Source: Rothia mucilaginosa ATCC 25296
Lineage (GTDB): Bacteria > Actinomycetota > Actinomycetes > Actinomycetales > Micrococcaceae
NCBI RefSeq assembly: GCF_000175615.1
Contig: NZ_ACVO01000025.1
Span: 10 to 64,009 of the forward strand
DNA: 64,000 bases
Direction of reading: 5' to 3'
The notes beneath the pieces were generated by a model, which saw nothing but the letters and a program-made list of their open reading frames with translations, made no database searches and had not been told where the DNA came from. Shown here one piece after another: positions 25,710 to 34,309 of the stretch; positions within the stretch are counted from its first letter, which is position 1, and each line of letters starts with the position of its first letter. Both the position numbers and the translations under genes were made by a program.

Positions 25710-27179
25710 ATGTCTGATAACACTCTTGAAATAGGCCAGGTCCGAGTTGGGTGGCTGTATCCAGAGGATGTAGAAGAGGGGAAGGGGATTCCCGCTACTT
25801 TAGTGCGCGAGGGGCATCGAGTCCATGTACTTATTCCGGTAGAAGGCCGGCGCTCTTCAAATCCTGCAGCTCGTTGGGGGACGGAAGGGATTGTCTTTGA
25901 TGATGACTTAGCGCGAACAGAATATCAGTATGAAGTTCCTGAAAACATGTATTTTATTGATAATCTTGGCATGGTTCTTCTTATTGAATGCAGGAGTTCT
26001 GGTTTTAAAGAGAAATTCATTTCAGTCTTTCAGAATCTTGGCGGGATTCTGCACAAGATTTCGGTAGGGGCAGCAGTTTTTTCTTCCCGCGCATATAAGA
26101 CGAATTCTTTTAATGGTTATAGGACTGAAATTGAAAATCTCTCGCAGTGGTTTCAGATGAATACTATAAAAACGCGACCTGTATACGAGGAAGTGGATGG
26201 CTTGCTTCGTGTGAAGTCGGTTGAGACAAAAGCTTCATCTGCTGGTGAGATTTTAATTAATGAGTCGAGTGGGCTGAAATTTAAATCCAACTTTACGGTT
26301 GTTTCTAATAGCTCTTTAACTAAAGTTATATATGAATCTCACGATGTTCTAGAATCATATCGTGATGAAAGTATTCCGTTTATTGAAGGTATGAAAGAGC
26401 ATAATGCTATTAGAGATTTACTGATGATCTCTTCATGGAGTGTTCATCGGTTTGTTTCGATTGCAGTCTCTCGCGATAACGACAGGGGAGACTTTGGTGC
26501 TATTGCGTGGAGGAATGTTGTTTCGGAGCGGTGGGAGACGACTAAGGATATTGACGTTGATAACAAGGAATTCGTATTTACCTATAAAGACATTGAATCT
26601 GTTGGAGTTAGAAAGTGGCTTGAAATCTCTGAAAAATATCCCCGTGCGCTAAATCCAATTTTGTCTACTGTTAGGTCGAACAATGGGACAGTTGAGAATA
26701 AGCTCTTTAATCTCTGTTTGGGTGTTGAAGCGCTCGGACGATACATATACCAGGAGGATCCTGATAAATCACTCGGGGGTAGAGGGGGTAAAATTTATCT
26801 ACATAATGCATTGCAAAATATTATTAACCAGATTCCAAAGGGTGTTTTGCCCTATGTGAAAAAATTTGAAAATTCACGTAATGGAAAAGTTGTTAATAGC
26901 CTTCCCGAATGGGCTGATAAAATTAATAATTCCTACAATTCGGTAAAACATTATGGTGATGAAGAGATTGATTATGGCAATATTTATGAGTCAATTGATA
27001 AGCTAAAAATTATTATTATCTCCTGGGTTGGAACACGGCTTGGTGGTAAGCCTGAAGTTATACGAAATGGTCTACTCAATAAAAATTATAAATTGGAGAA
27101 ATATCTTCTCCCTCTGGACGATGCAGGATACGTGATAGAAGAACAGGAACCGGAACAGGGGTCGGAGCCTGCAGAATAG
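25710..27179 (+). CDS. ApeA-like HEPN-domain protein, candidate anti-phage defence
   Basis: A 489-residue, strikingly AT-rich gene in a GC-rich setting. The layout resembles ApeA: an N-terminal beta-rich region (about 1-200, with YRTEIENLSQW like the ApeA N-terminal domain) and a C-terminal all-helical HEPN domain (about 330-465). In that domain LFNLCLGVEALGRYIY is the first helix pair and YNSVKHYG occupies the RNxxxH position. The usual catalytic Arg is replaced by Tyr, so RNase activity is uncertain. ApeA proteins act in abortive phage defence through HEPN-type RNA cleavage. The match was made by eye; a different HEPN family is possible. AGAGG precedes the ATG. Confidence 0.6.
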   Translation: MSDNTLEIGQVRVGWLYPEDVEEGKGIPATLVREGHRVHVLIPVEGRRSSNPAARWGTEGIVFDDDLARTEYQYEVPENMYFIDNLGMVLLIECRSSGFKEKFISVFQNLGGILHKISVGAAVFSSRAYKTNSFNGYRTEIENLSQWFQMNTIKTRPVYEEVDGLLRVKSVETKASSAGEILINESSGLKFKSNFTVVSNSSLTKVIYESHDVLESYRDESIPFIEGMKEHNAIRDLLMISSWSVHRFVSIAVSRDNDRGDFGAIAWRNVVSERWETTKDIDVDNKEFVFTYKDIESVGVRKWLEISEKYPRALNPILSTVRSNNGTVENKLFNLCLGVEALGRYIYQEDPDKSLGGRGGKIYLHNALQNIINQIPKGVLPYVKKFENSRNGKVVNSLPEWADKINNSYNSVKHYGDEEIDYGNIYESIDKLKIIIISWVGTRLGGKPEVIRNGLLNKNYKLEKYLLPLDDAGYVIEEQEPEQGSEPAE

Positions 27180-27368
27180 TGCAGTATAGGGATAGGTGGG
27201 GCTGAGGCTGCAAGCTTTAGCCCCACCAACATCCAGCCCGTCATAATCCGCAATAAACGACATATAGGTACCCGCACTTGGTGCACCCCGCCGCCGGTGG
27301 CACAGTATAAAGTCGAGCCACTATCGACTCCCCGCACACAGGCGGGCAGATACACCAGGAGCAAACCA

Positions 27369-28829
27369 ATGGCTGAACACACTTTCGGCTTCCGCACCCG
27401 CGCACTACACGCGGGCGGCACCCCCGACGCTGAACACGGTGCCCGCGCGGTCCCTATCTACCAGACTTCCTCCTTCGTTTTCAAAGACGCTGACGACGCC
27501 GCGAACCTCTTCTCCCTGCAGAAGTACGGCAACATCTACTCGCGCCTGTCCAACCCGACCGTCGCCGCGCTGGAGGAGCGCATCGCCTCCCTCGAAGGCG
27601 GCATCGGTGCGGTAGCGACTGCATCCGGCATGGCTGCCGAGTTCATCACCTTCGCGGCTCTGTGCCAGCAGGGCGACCACATTGTGGCATCTTCCCAGCT
27701 GTACGGCGGCACCGTCACCCAGCTGGACGTGTCTCTGCGCCGCTTCGGCATTGAGACCACCTTCGTGCCCGGCACCGACCCCGCCGACTACAAGGCGGCC
27801 CTGACCGAGAACACCAAGGCGATTTACACCGAGATCGTTGCGAACCCCTCCGGTGAGGTTGCCGACCTGGAAGGCCTCGCAGAGGTCGCCCACGAGGCGG
27901 GCATCCCCCTGGTCGTGGACGCAACCCTGTCCACCCCCTACCTGATCCGCCCCATCGAGCACGGCGCGGACATCGTCATTCACTCGGTCACCAAGTTCCT
28001 GGGCGGTCACGGCACCACCCTCGGCGGTATCGTCGTCGAGTCCGGTCGTTTCAACTGGGGTAACGGCAACTTCCCGTCCATGACCGAGCCGGTTCCCTCC
28101 TACAATGGCGTGTCCTGGTGGGGTAACTTCGGTGAGTTCGGTTTCCTGACTAAGCTGCGTTCTGAGCAGCTGCGTGACTTTGGTCCGTCGCTGAGCCCGC
28201 AGTCCGCGTTCAACCTGCTGCAGGGTGTTGAGACCCTGCCGCAGCGCATGGATGCGCACCTGGCGAACGCTAAGCAGGTTGTTGCCTGGCTGGTTGAGGA
28301 TCAGCGTATCGCCTACGTGAACTACGCTGGCTTGGAAGACCACCCGCACCACGAGCGTGCGAAGAAGCTTCTGCCGCTGGGCGTCGGTTCTGTGTTCTCC
28401 TTCGGTGTGAAGGCGACCGAGAAGGCTTCCGGCCGTCTGGTTGGCGGCGAGTTTATCGGTGCCCTGCAGCTGGCAAGTCACCTGGCGAACATCGGTGACG
28501 CCCGCACTCTGGTGCTGCACCCGGGTTCGACCACGCACCAGCAGCTGACCGCTGAGCAGCTGGCTGCTGGCGGTGTCGGTGAGGACCTGATTCGCATTTC
28601 GGTGGGTCTGGAAGACGTTGAAGATATCATTTGGGACCTAGATCAGGCGCTGACCTACGCGACCGGCCTGAACCACGCCGGTGAGCGTGTGGGCGAGTCC
28701 AGCGCAGACAAGGTTGTGGAGGCTGAGGAGGCGGTCGCCGCCGCTAAGGCCGCCGAGGACGCTGCCGCCGCTGAGGCTGCTGCTGGCGCATCCTGCTCCC
28801 TGCCTACTACCACTCAGGAGGAGAAGTAA
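27369..28829 (+). CDS. metY: O-acetylhomoserine sulfhydrylase
   Basis: A PLP enzyme that makes homocysteine from O-acetylhomoserine and sulfide, or cysteine-type products with related substrates. The ATG at 27369 follows AGGAGC. The 486-residue protein has the Cys/Met-metabolism fold: ALHAGG start, YSRLSNPT, GMAAEF, and the PLP Lys in SVTKFLGGHGTT. The length and the NWGNGNFP insert favour MetY over cystathionine gamma-synthase. An unusual tail of about 45 residues is rich in Ala and Glu and then holds ASCSLP. The stop overlaps the next start (TAATG). Confidence 0.93.
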   Translation: MAEHTFGFRTRALHAGGTPDAEHGARAVPIYQTSSFVFKDADDAANLFSLQKYGNIYSRLSNPTVAALEERIASLEGGIGAVATASGMAAEFITFAALCQQGDHIVASSQLYGGTVTQLDVSLRRFGIETTFVPGTDPADYKAALTENTKAIYTEIVANPSGEVADLEGLAEVAHEAGIPLVVDATLSTPYLIRPIEHGADIVIHSVTKFLGGHGTTLGGIVVESGRFNWGNGNFPSMTEPVPSYNGVSWWGNFGEFGFLTKLRSEQLRDFGPSLSPQSAFNLLQGVETLPQRMDAHLANAKQVVAWLVEDQRIAYVNYAGLEDHPHHERAKKLLPLGVGSVFSFGVKATEKASGRLVGGEFIGALQLASHLANIGDARTLVLHPGSTTHQQLTAEQLAAGGVGEDLIRISVGLEDVEDIIWDLDQALTYATGLNHAGERVGESSADKVVEAEEAVAAAKAAEDAAAAEAAAGASCSLPTTTQEEK

Positions 28830-29335
28830 TGACTGAGAAGCGTACCTGGGTGGGTCCTTCCGCCCCTGAGCGTCTGAACATTCTGCGTAATACCCGCACG
28901 ATCGCGATTGTGGGTATGAGCGATAAGATTTCGCGTGCCTCGTACTTTGTGGCAACGTACCTGCAGTCGGCGTCGCCGTACAAGCTGTATTTTGTGAACC
29001 CGATTCTGGCGGCGAAGGGCAAGCTTGTACTGGGTCAGCCGGTGTACCCGTCGCTGCAGGACCTGCCGGAGGTCCCGGATCTGGTGGAGATTTTCCGCCG
29101 TAATGAGGACCTGCCGGGCGTGGTTCAGGAGGCTGTGGACCTGGGCGCTAAGACCGTGTGGATGCAGCTGGGCTCCTGGAGCGAGGAGGCTGCTGCGATT
29201 GGTGAGGCTGCCGGCCTGAACGTGGTGATGGATAAGTGCGTGAAGATTGAGCATGCGCGTTTCCACGGTGGCCTGCACCTGGCTGGTTTCAATACGGGCG
29301 TGATTTCTTCGAAGCGTCAGGTGCTGTCGAAGTAA
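28829..29335 (+). CDS. CoA-binding domain protein (YccU-like)
   Basis: A 168-residue Rossmann-type CoA_binding_2 protein. It has TIAIVGMSDKISRASY near residue 25, the Pro-containing VYPSLQDLPEVPDLVEIFR, and GAKTVWMQLG, ending with VMDKCVKIEHAR. Proteins of this family commonly sit beside metY, but the ligand and role are not settled. The ATG overlaps the metY stop, so the two are translationally coupled. Confidence 0.9.
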   Translation: MTEKRTWVGPSAPERLNILRNTRTIAIVGMSDKISRASYFVATYLQSASPYKLYFVNPILAAKGKLVLGQPVYPSLQDLPEVPDLVEIFRRNEDLPGVVQEAVDLGAKTVWMQLGSWSEEAAAIGEAAGLNVVMDKCVKIEHARFHGGLHLAGFNTGVISSKRQVLSK

Positions 29336-29408
29336 GCAGCCTGTGCTGTGTAAGCCGTTGTGGCTTGTAATTACAAAAAATCAGGCGCTTGCAAGCGTTT
29401 GAGCGGAA

Positions 29409-29445
29409 GGGGCGTACCCGGGGTGATTCCCGGGTGCGCCCCTCC
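29409..29445 (+). terminator. Probable terminator of metY-CoA-binding operon
   Basis: GGGGCGTACCCGGG pairs with CCCGGGTGCGCCCC over a short loop, followed by TCCTTCTAT. The tail is pyrimidine-rich rather than a clean T run. Confidence 0.6.
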
Positions 29446-29550
29446 TTCTATACCCGGTGTAGTGCCGGGTGTAGTGTCCGGCAGGGCATCCGGTGTGTTT
29501 GGGCGAGATTGAGGGCGCAGCATCGCCCCTAGTGGAGGGAAGTTCAGCTT

Positions 29551-29569
29551 TAAGGTAAACCTACCCTTA
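29551..29569 (+). promoter_or_regulatory. DtxR/IdeR-type iron box with promoter
   Basis: The 19 bases TAAGGTAAACCTACCCTTA match the actinobacterial DtxR/IdeR consensus TWAGGTWAGSCTWACCTWA at 17 positions. A possible -35 TTATGT (29567-29572) and -10 TATCCT (29591-29596), 18 bp apart, begin at its right edge. Transcription from here would run toward the ABC transporter at 29829. Confidence 0.55.
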
Positions 29570-29605
29570 TGTTCTGGGGTGCTGAGCCGGTATCCTAGTG
29601 TGGAG

Positions 29606-29655
29606 CCCGGCGGCCGGTACTCAGCACACACGTGTACCGACCGCCGGGTTTTCCT
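29606..29655 (+). terminator. Terminator-like hairpin in the transporter leader
   Basis: CCCGGCGGCCGGTAC and GTACCGACCGCCGGG form a 15-bp stem with one mismatch, followed by TTTTCCTCTCTT. It lies after the DtxR box and 175 bp before the transporter. It may end the upstream operon or act as an attenuator. GCTGAG at 29581 could pair alternatively with CTCAGC in the loop. Confidence 0.6.
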
Positions 29656-29828
29656 CTCTTGCAGATTGTGACGGAATATTACGTTGAATTCTTTCCCACC
29701 GGGAATAGCTGTAGGATAGCCAGCGTTGCACCCGCAGAGAGGGGCACACCGCACGATGCCCCCGGGTTACCGCAGGGTGACAACCCGCAGCTACAAGAGC
29801 ATCAACCACCACACGAAAGAAGAACAAT

Positions 29829-30647
29829 ATGTCCGCAATGATTAACCGCCGCACCGTCCTCGCAGGCTCCGCTTTCACCGGCCTGGCTGCACTGCTCGCA
29901 GCGTGCGGTTCGTCCAGCAGCAGCACCGCATCCAGCACCAACAAGCTGGAGGCTATCAAGTCTGCCGGCAAGATCCGTGTGGGCCTGGAGGGCACCTACC
30001 GCCCCTTCTCTTTCCACGACTCGAACGGCGCCCTGGTCGGTTTCGAGAAGGAAATCATCGACCTGGTCGCTAAGGATCTGGGTGTGACCGCAGAGTTCAC
30101 CGAAACCCCCTGGGATTCGCTGATCGCCGGCGTGGACGCTGACCGCTACGACATCGTCATCAACAACGTTTCTGCAACCGACGAGCGTAAGCAGAAGTAC
30201 GACTTCTCCGTACCCTACCTGTACTCCGAGCCGAAGGTCGCCGTGAAGAAGGACTCCTCCCTGCAGAACGTGAGCGAGATTTCCGGTCACTCCTCGGCGC
30301 AGTCTGAGACCTCGAACTTCCGTAAGATGGTGGAGGCGAAGGGCGCCTCGATCGTGGTTGTTTCCGGTTTCGACGAGGCTATCGAGCAGGTCCTCTCGGG
30401 CCGTGCAGAGATGACCGCGAACGACTCCGTGTCCTTCGCTGAGTACTTCAAGGAGCACCCGGACGCTAACCTGCGCCTGCTCTCCGGTGACCTGGGCACC
30501 GGTAGCAACTCCTCCATCCTGCTGCCTAAGGGCCAGGACGCCTTGCGTAACGCTATCGACGAGTCGCTGAAGAAGCACCTGGGCAACGGTGACATCAAGG
30601 CGATTTACGAGAAGTACGTGGGCGAAGACCTCTCCCCGAAGAACTAA
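29829..30647 (+). CDS. Amino-acid ABC transporter substrate-binding lipoprotein
   Basis: The extracytoplasmic binding protein of a polar amino-acid importer, 272 residues. A lipoprotein signal ends at LAACGSS near residue 25. The SBP family 3 body follows (IRVGLEGTYRPFSF, GFEKEIIDLVAKDLG, WDSLIAGVDADRYDIVINN). The sequence resembles the cystine/glutamine group, and metY upstream favours cystine, but the substrate is inference. The permease and ATPase follow immediately. Confidence 0.92.
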   Translation: MSAMINRRTVLAGSAFTGLAALLAACGSSSSSTASSTNKLEAIKSAGKIRVGLEGTYRPFSFHDSNGALVGFEKEIIDLVAKDLGVTAEFTETPWDSLIAGVDADRYDIVINNVSATDERKQKYDFSVPYLYSEPKVAVKKDSSLQNVSEISGHSSAQSETSNFRKMVEAKGASIVVVSGFDEAIEQVLSGRAEMTANDSVSFAEYFKEHPDANLRLLSGDLGTGSNSSILLPKGQDALRNAIDESLKKHLGNGDIKAIYEKYVGEDLSPKN

Positions 30648-30669
30648 TTAAAGGAGCTGAGTTCCGTTC

Positions 30670-31344
30670 ATGGAACGCTACCTGAATCTTTGGGCTGAGT
30701 CCCTGCCTCAGCTGCTGGGCTCGACCCTGGCAGTGACTATTCCGCTGTCGCTGATTTCCTTCGCGCTGGCGCTGCTGGTGGGCATTGTGTCTGCTGGTGC
30801 GCGTACGAGCCGCTTCGCCCCGGTGAACTGGCTGGCCTGGCTGTATATCTGGGTCTTCCGCGGCACTCCGCTGCTGGTTCAGCTGTTCATCGTCTTTTAC
30901 GGCCTGCCGAAGGTCGGTATTGCCCTGGACGTGTGGAGTGCCGCGATCATCACGATGAGCTTGCACACCGGCGCGTACGTGGCGGAGACGTTCCGTTCCG
31001 CGGTGGCGGCTATTCCGCGCGGCCAGTTTGAGGCGGCGGCAACCCTGAACTTCACCCGCATGCAGACCCTGCGCCACGTGGTCATTCCGCAGGCGGTGCG
31101 TATTGCGCTGCCGAACCTGGGCAACAACTTTATCGACCTGATTAAGGGCACTTCGCTGGTGTCGGTCATTTCGATGGTTGACCTGTTCCAGACCGGTAAG
31201 CAGATCGCGTCGCGTACTTTCGAGCCGCTGGCAATGTACTCCGAGGTCGCCATCATTTATCTGGTGATTTTCACTCTGCTGACCGCCGCACAGTCGGCGC
31301 TGGAGAAGTACAGCAACCGTTACGTGAGGAGCAACAATGCTTAG
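30670..31344 (+). CDS. Amino-acid ABC transporter permease
   Basis: The integral membrane subunit of the importer, 224 residues with about five transmembrane helices. The family signature FRGTPLLVQLF is near residue 75, and the EAA loop (AAATLNFTRMQTLRHVVIPQAVRIALPNL) contacts the ATPase. AAGGAG precedes the ATG at 30670. The gene overlaps the ATPase gene by 8 bp. Confidence 0.93.
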   Translation: MERYLNLWAESLPQLLGSTLAVTIPLSLISFALALLVGIVSAGARTSRFAPVNWLAWLYIWVFRGTPLLVQLFIVFYGLPKVGIALDVWSAAIITMSLHTGAYVAETFRSAVAAIPRGQFEAAATLNFTRMQTLRHVVIPQAVRIALPNLGNNFIDLIKGTSLVSVISMVDLFQTGKQIASRTFEPLAMYSEVAIIYLVIFTLLTAAQSALEKYSNRYVRSNNA

Positions 31345-32086
31345 CGTTGATTCCCTGTCGAAGAGCTTTGGCGATACGCAGGTGCTCAAGAACATCAGCC
31401 TGGACATCCCCGACGGTGAGACCACGGTGATTCTGGGCCCGTCCGGTAGCGGTAAGTCCACTCTGCTGCGCTGCCTGAACCTGCTGGAAACCCCGCAGTC
31501 TGGCACGCTCACCATTGACGACGCGCAGGTGGATTACAGCCAGAAGCTCACCGACGCGCAGGTGCGTGATATTCGTTCCCGGTCGGCGATGGTGTTCCAG
31601 CAGTTCAACCTGTTCCCGAACTACACGGCGCTGAAGAACGTGGCGCTCGCCCCGACCCTCAACGGCACCCTGAATGCTCAGCAGGCGCAGGAGCGTGCTC
31701 GCGAGCTGCTGGCGAAGGTGGGTCTTGCCGACAAGGTGGATTCCTACCCGGACGCTCTCTCGGGTGGTCAGCAGCAGCGTGTGGCGATTGCCCGCGCCTT
31801 GGCGTTGGAACCCTCCTACCTGCTCTTTGATGAGCCGACGAGTGCGCTGGATCCCGAGCTGGAGGCGGAGGTGATCCGCGTGCTCATGCAGCTGGCGAAG
31901 GAGGGCCGCTCCCTGGTCATCGTGACGCACAATATGGCGTTTGCGAAGAAGGTTGCGGACCGTATCGTGTTCCTGGAGAACGGTACCCTGCGTTATAACG
32001 GTGAGCCGGCCGGTTTCTTTGCTTCGGATGATGAGCGTATCCGTAAGTTCTTGACGGTGTACGACAGCACCGAGTACACGATTTAG
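31337..32086 (+). CDS. Amino-acid ABC transporter ATP-binding protein
   Basis: The cytosolic ATPase of the same importer, 249 residues. All motifs are intact: Walker A GPSGSGKST near residue 35, Q-loop FQQFNLFP, signature LSGGQQQRVAIARAL, Walker B LLFDEPTSALD and the switch His in VTHN. GGAG precedes the ATG. With the two genes before it this makes a complete import system. Confidence 0.95.
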   Translation: MLSVDSLSKSFGDTQVLKNISLDIPDGETTVILGPSGSGKSTLLRCLNLLETPQSGTLTIDDAQVDYSQKLTDAQVRDIRSRSAMVFQQFNLFPNYTALKNVALAPTLNGTLNAQQAQERARELLAKVGLADKVDSYPDALSGGQQQRVAIARALALEPSYLLFDEPTSALDPELEAEVIRVLMQLAKEGRSLVIVTHNMAFAKKVADRIVFLENGTLRYNGEPAGFFASDDERIRKFLTVYDSTEYTI

Positions 32087-32103
32087 TCGTACTGCATATA
32101 GCA

Positions 32104-32163
32104 AATATGGGCTGGTTTCTGCCGGTCAGATAATCATCTGACGTGCGGAAACCAGCCCATATT
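32104..32163. terminator. Bidirectional terminator between convergent genes
   Basis: AATATGGGCTGGTTTC and GAAACCAGCCCATATT are perfect 16-base arms around a structured loop. A/T-rich flanks on both sides allow termination of both the transporter operon and the gene ending at 32186. Confidence 0.8.
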
Positions 32164-32185
32164 CTATATTCAGCATATATTCGTT

Positions 32186-32977
32186 CTACTCTGAAGGCCT
32201 CTTAGAACGACGATACTCATCCAGCTGCTCAGGACTGACCACCTGTAGCTGGTCGGTGAGCGGGTCACCTGGTGACCAGCCCTCATCCTGAACCGAGTTC
32301 TCTTCACGGTTGAAGAAGGTGAGCAGGCGGGGGCGGTGCACCTGCAGGCCGCCCGGGGTGGTCGGCAACTGCCAATTCTTCATATGGGAGAGCACACCAA
32401 ATACCAGGCACAGGAGAATAGACAGTGCCATCGCCAGGTTAGGGCGGTGGAACAAGCCGGTTACCAGAGCGGTTTCAGAAGCACCCATAAACGCGACCGT
32501 TGCGTATAGGGAGTTACCGCCAAAGATCGCCGGAATGCGGTTGACCATAATGTCACGGATAACGCCACCACCAACCGCGGTGGTGATGCCCAGGGCGATA
32601 GCGGGCAGCCAGTGCAGACCCAAGTTCAGGGACTTAATGGTGCCGGTTGCAGCCCAGCATCCCATGCCCACGAAGTCGACAACGAGCATGGTTCGGGTCG
32701 CCCAACGGGCACTCAAATCGATGCTGTACGCAAGGATGGAAGAAACGATAGCACCCACCCAGTAGCCGCCGTCAGTGAGTGCCACGGGCAGTCCGGAGTT
32801 CAGTAGGATGTCACGAATCATACCGCCGCCCATGCCGCAGGCGACCGCGAGCAGCAGGAAGCCCACAATGTCGAATCGGAAGGCGCGCGCCACAGCACCG
32901 CCGAGCAGGCCGTTAGCGACAACGGCGGCAATGTCGACGATGCGGAATACCTGATCCGGGTCAAAGAACTCGTGCAT
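32186..32977 (-). CDS. TRIC-type/UPF0126 cation channel family protein
   Basis: A membrane protein of 263 residues from the ATG at 32977, which follows AGGAGAGCCC. The family is built from a duplicated unit, and both copies are visible: GMGGGMIRDILL near residue 55 and VGGGVIRDIMVNRIP near 135. There are about seven transmembrane helices, then a soluble tail of about 70 residues. Prokaryotic TRIC homologues conduct K+/Na+; the physiological role here is inference. Confidence 0.88.
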   Translation of the reverse strand: MHEFFDPDQVFRIVDIAAVVANGLLGGAVARAFRFDIVGFLLLAVACGMGGGMIRDILLNSGLPVALTDGGYWVGAIVSSILAYSIDLSARWATRTMLVVDFVGMGCWAATGTIKSLNLGLHWLPAIALGITTAVGGGVIRDIMVNRIPAIFGGNSLYATVAFMGASETALVTGLFHRPNLAMALSILLCLVFGVLSHMKNWQLPTTPGGLQVHRPRLLTFFNREENSVQDEGWSPGDPLTDQLQVVSPEQLDEYRRSKRPSE

Positions 32978-33220
32978 GGGCTCTCCTGCGTGCATGATGC
33001 GTGTGCTGTGGGTGCCGGTAGGGAAAGTGCGCGCAACGGGGGGGTCGGGTGACGACGTTATCACCGCATCCGGCTCTGTTTGCCTGTGCGCGTACCTGAA
33101 ATGGCACCGATTTATTGTAGACCCGCCGCCGCCTCTGCTCCTAGTTGAAAGGTTCTCATGACGAGCTCTGAGACGTAACGGAGAAGCTTGTGGGCGCGCT
33201 AAAAGATGGGCGTAGAATGA

Positions 33221-33421
33221 GTGAATCTCCACCCCCAATGCTCTGTCATGATTGTTTTTGCGCTGGGTTCTTTCCAGTACGGTAGCGGCATCATTTCTTC
33301 GCTACTGTTGGCATTGAGCCCCCTGAATGCGGTGGAGTCCATGGCGGTCATGATGTTTGCCGGTGCGGCGCTGTCGGCGCTCATGGTGTGGCTACCCTCC
33401 CGTAAGCTGAGCGCTCGCTAA
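33221..33421 (+). pseudogene. C-terminal remnant of an MFS (Bcr/CflA-like) transporter
   Basis: About 55 residues from VMIVFALGSFQYGSG to VWLPSRKLSAR look like the last two transmembrane helices of a drug-proton antiporter. No N-terminal 340 residues are present upstream in any frame, and the GTG start is artificial. It is best read as a decayed gene end. Confidence 0.45.
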
Positions 33422-33447
33422 GCTGGAGCTAGACGAATACTAGAGGC

Positions 33448-33481
33448 ATGTGGCCCGGTCGTTTGATAGACCGGGCCACAT
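33448..33481 (+). terminator. Perfect hairpin after the MFS remnant
   Basis: ATGTGGCCCGGTC and GACCGGGCCACAT are perfect 13-base arms around an 8-nt loop. A T tract is missing, so it may be the relic terminator of the transporter or a leader hairpin of the next gene. Confidence 0.45.
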
Positions 33482-33518
33482 CGCAAATCGTTATCTGCGT
33501 AAGGTGAAAGGAGCCGCC

Positions 33519-34169
33519 GTGACGGTAACGCGTGACGAAGTTTTCGAAATCCTGCGGGGCGTGGTGCCCCGCCTGGAGGAGGCGCTTCCCGGCTGGTCGG
33601 TGCGCCCCAACATCACGGGTACCGGCGCGGTGGGGCTCTACTTGGACGGCCCCGCAATCTACCGGGACGGCGAGCCCCTGGCCGGCGTGAACGCCGAGGG
33701 TGAGCCGGTCGTTCGGCACCTGTGCGGTACGATTCAGACCGCCGACCGCGGCCTGCCGCAGGAGCTCGGGCAGGTGCGCTACCAGTACATTCTGGGCGTG
33801 AGCGTGGCGGAGCACGAGAGCGAGTATCCCGAGCTGGCCGACCTGGCGAGCGTGGGGGAGCCGAGCTGGGTTCCTGCGCTGAGGGCCCTGGAGGTGCTGG
33901 TGGAGTTTGAGGGCCGCGAGGCGCTGTTCATCAGCCGCGGCGGGTACGTGCCGGGTCGCCGCGCCCTGGGTAAGCGCCGTGTGGCGCTGCGGCGCGAGTT
34001 CTTTCCGGGTAAGCCCTGGCTGGGTTTGGGCACGATTGACTGGTGTGCGGGCGTTCGCTCGACCCCGGTGTACGCCGAGGATCTGGTGGCTCTGGTGGTC
34101 GCGGCGACGCGCCTGGCGAGCGGCTGGGATGCCGCCCTGCGCGCTGTCTCTGCGGACAGTCAAAAGTAG
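33519..34169 (+). CDS. Hypothetical protein
   Basis: I do not recognise this 216-residue soluble protein. The GTG at 33519 is preceded by AAAGGAG with 5-nt spacing; the open frame further upstream runs through the hairpin at 33448-33481 and is unlikely to be translated. The protein is rich in Gly, Val and Arg, has no signal peptide, and ends with a helical AEDLVALVVAATRLASGWDAALRA. GC content matches the core genome. Confidence 0.7.
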   Translation: MTVTRDEVFEILRGVVPRLEEALPGWSVRPNITGTGAVGLYLDGPAIYRDGEPLAGVNAEGEPVVRHLCGTIQTADRGLPQELGQVRYQYILGVSVAEHESEYPELADLASVGEPSWVPALRALEVLVEFEGREALFISRGGYVPGRRALGKRRVALRREFFPGKPWLGLGTIDWCAGVRSTPVYAEDLVALVVAATRLASGWDAALRAVSADSQK

Positions 34170-34182
34170 TTAAAACAGAGCA

Positions 34183-34267
34183 GCGCATCCGACCCGGAAA
34201 AGGGAAGGATGCGCCGCTTCTGTGTAAGCTCTGACGCTTAGTGGGTTTAGCCCAGTACCTCAGCCAG
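34183..34267. repeat. Duplicate of the ahpD 3' end and terminator
   Basis: About 85 bp nearly match 34847-34930. They contain the stem GCGCATCC/GGATGCGC and, on the minus strand, codons for LAEVLG-stop, against LAEALG-stop in ahpD. It is a partial ahpD tail left on the far side of the GNAT gene. Confidence 0.7.
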
Positions 34268-34309
34268 TTTGAACGAGTTGAGCCGTATCAAGCCGCATGC
34301 GATATTGCC

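Noticed and set aside
25532..25717. 61-codon frame running through the palindromes into the HEPN gene
   Set aside because: It consists largely of the inverted repeats, lacks a ribosome binding site and resembles no protein. A leader peptide cannot be excluded but is not supported.
27180..27368. A SAM riboswitch before metY
   Set aside because: No GCAACC/GGTGCTAA pair or P1-P2 pattern is present in the 190 bp upstream.
30287..30598. Minus-strand frames within the transporter operon
   Set aside because: They are shadows of the intact ABC genes, which have all expected motifs.
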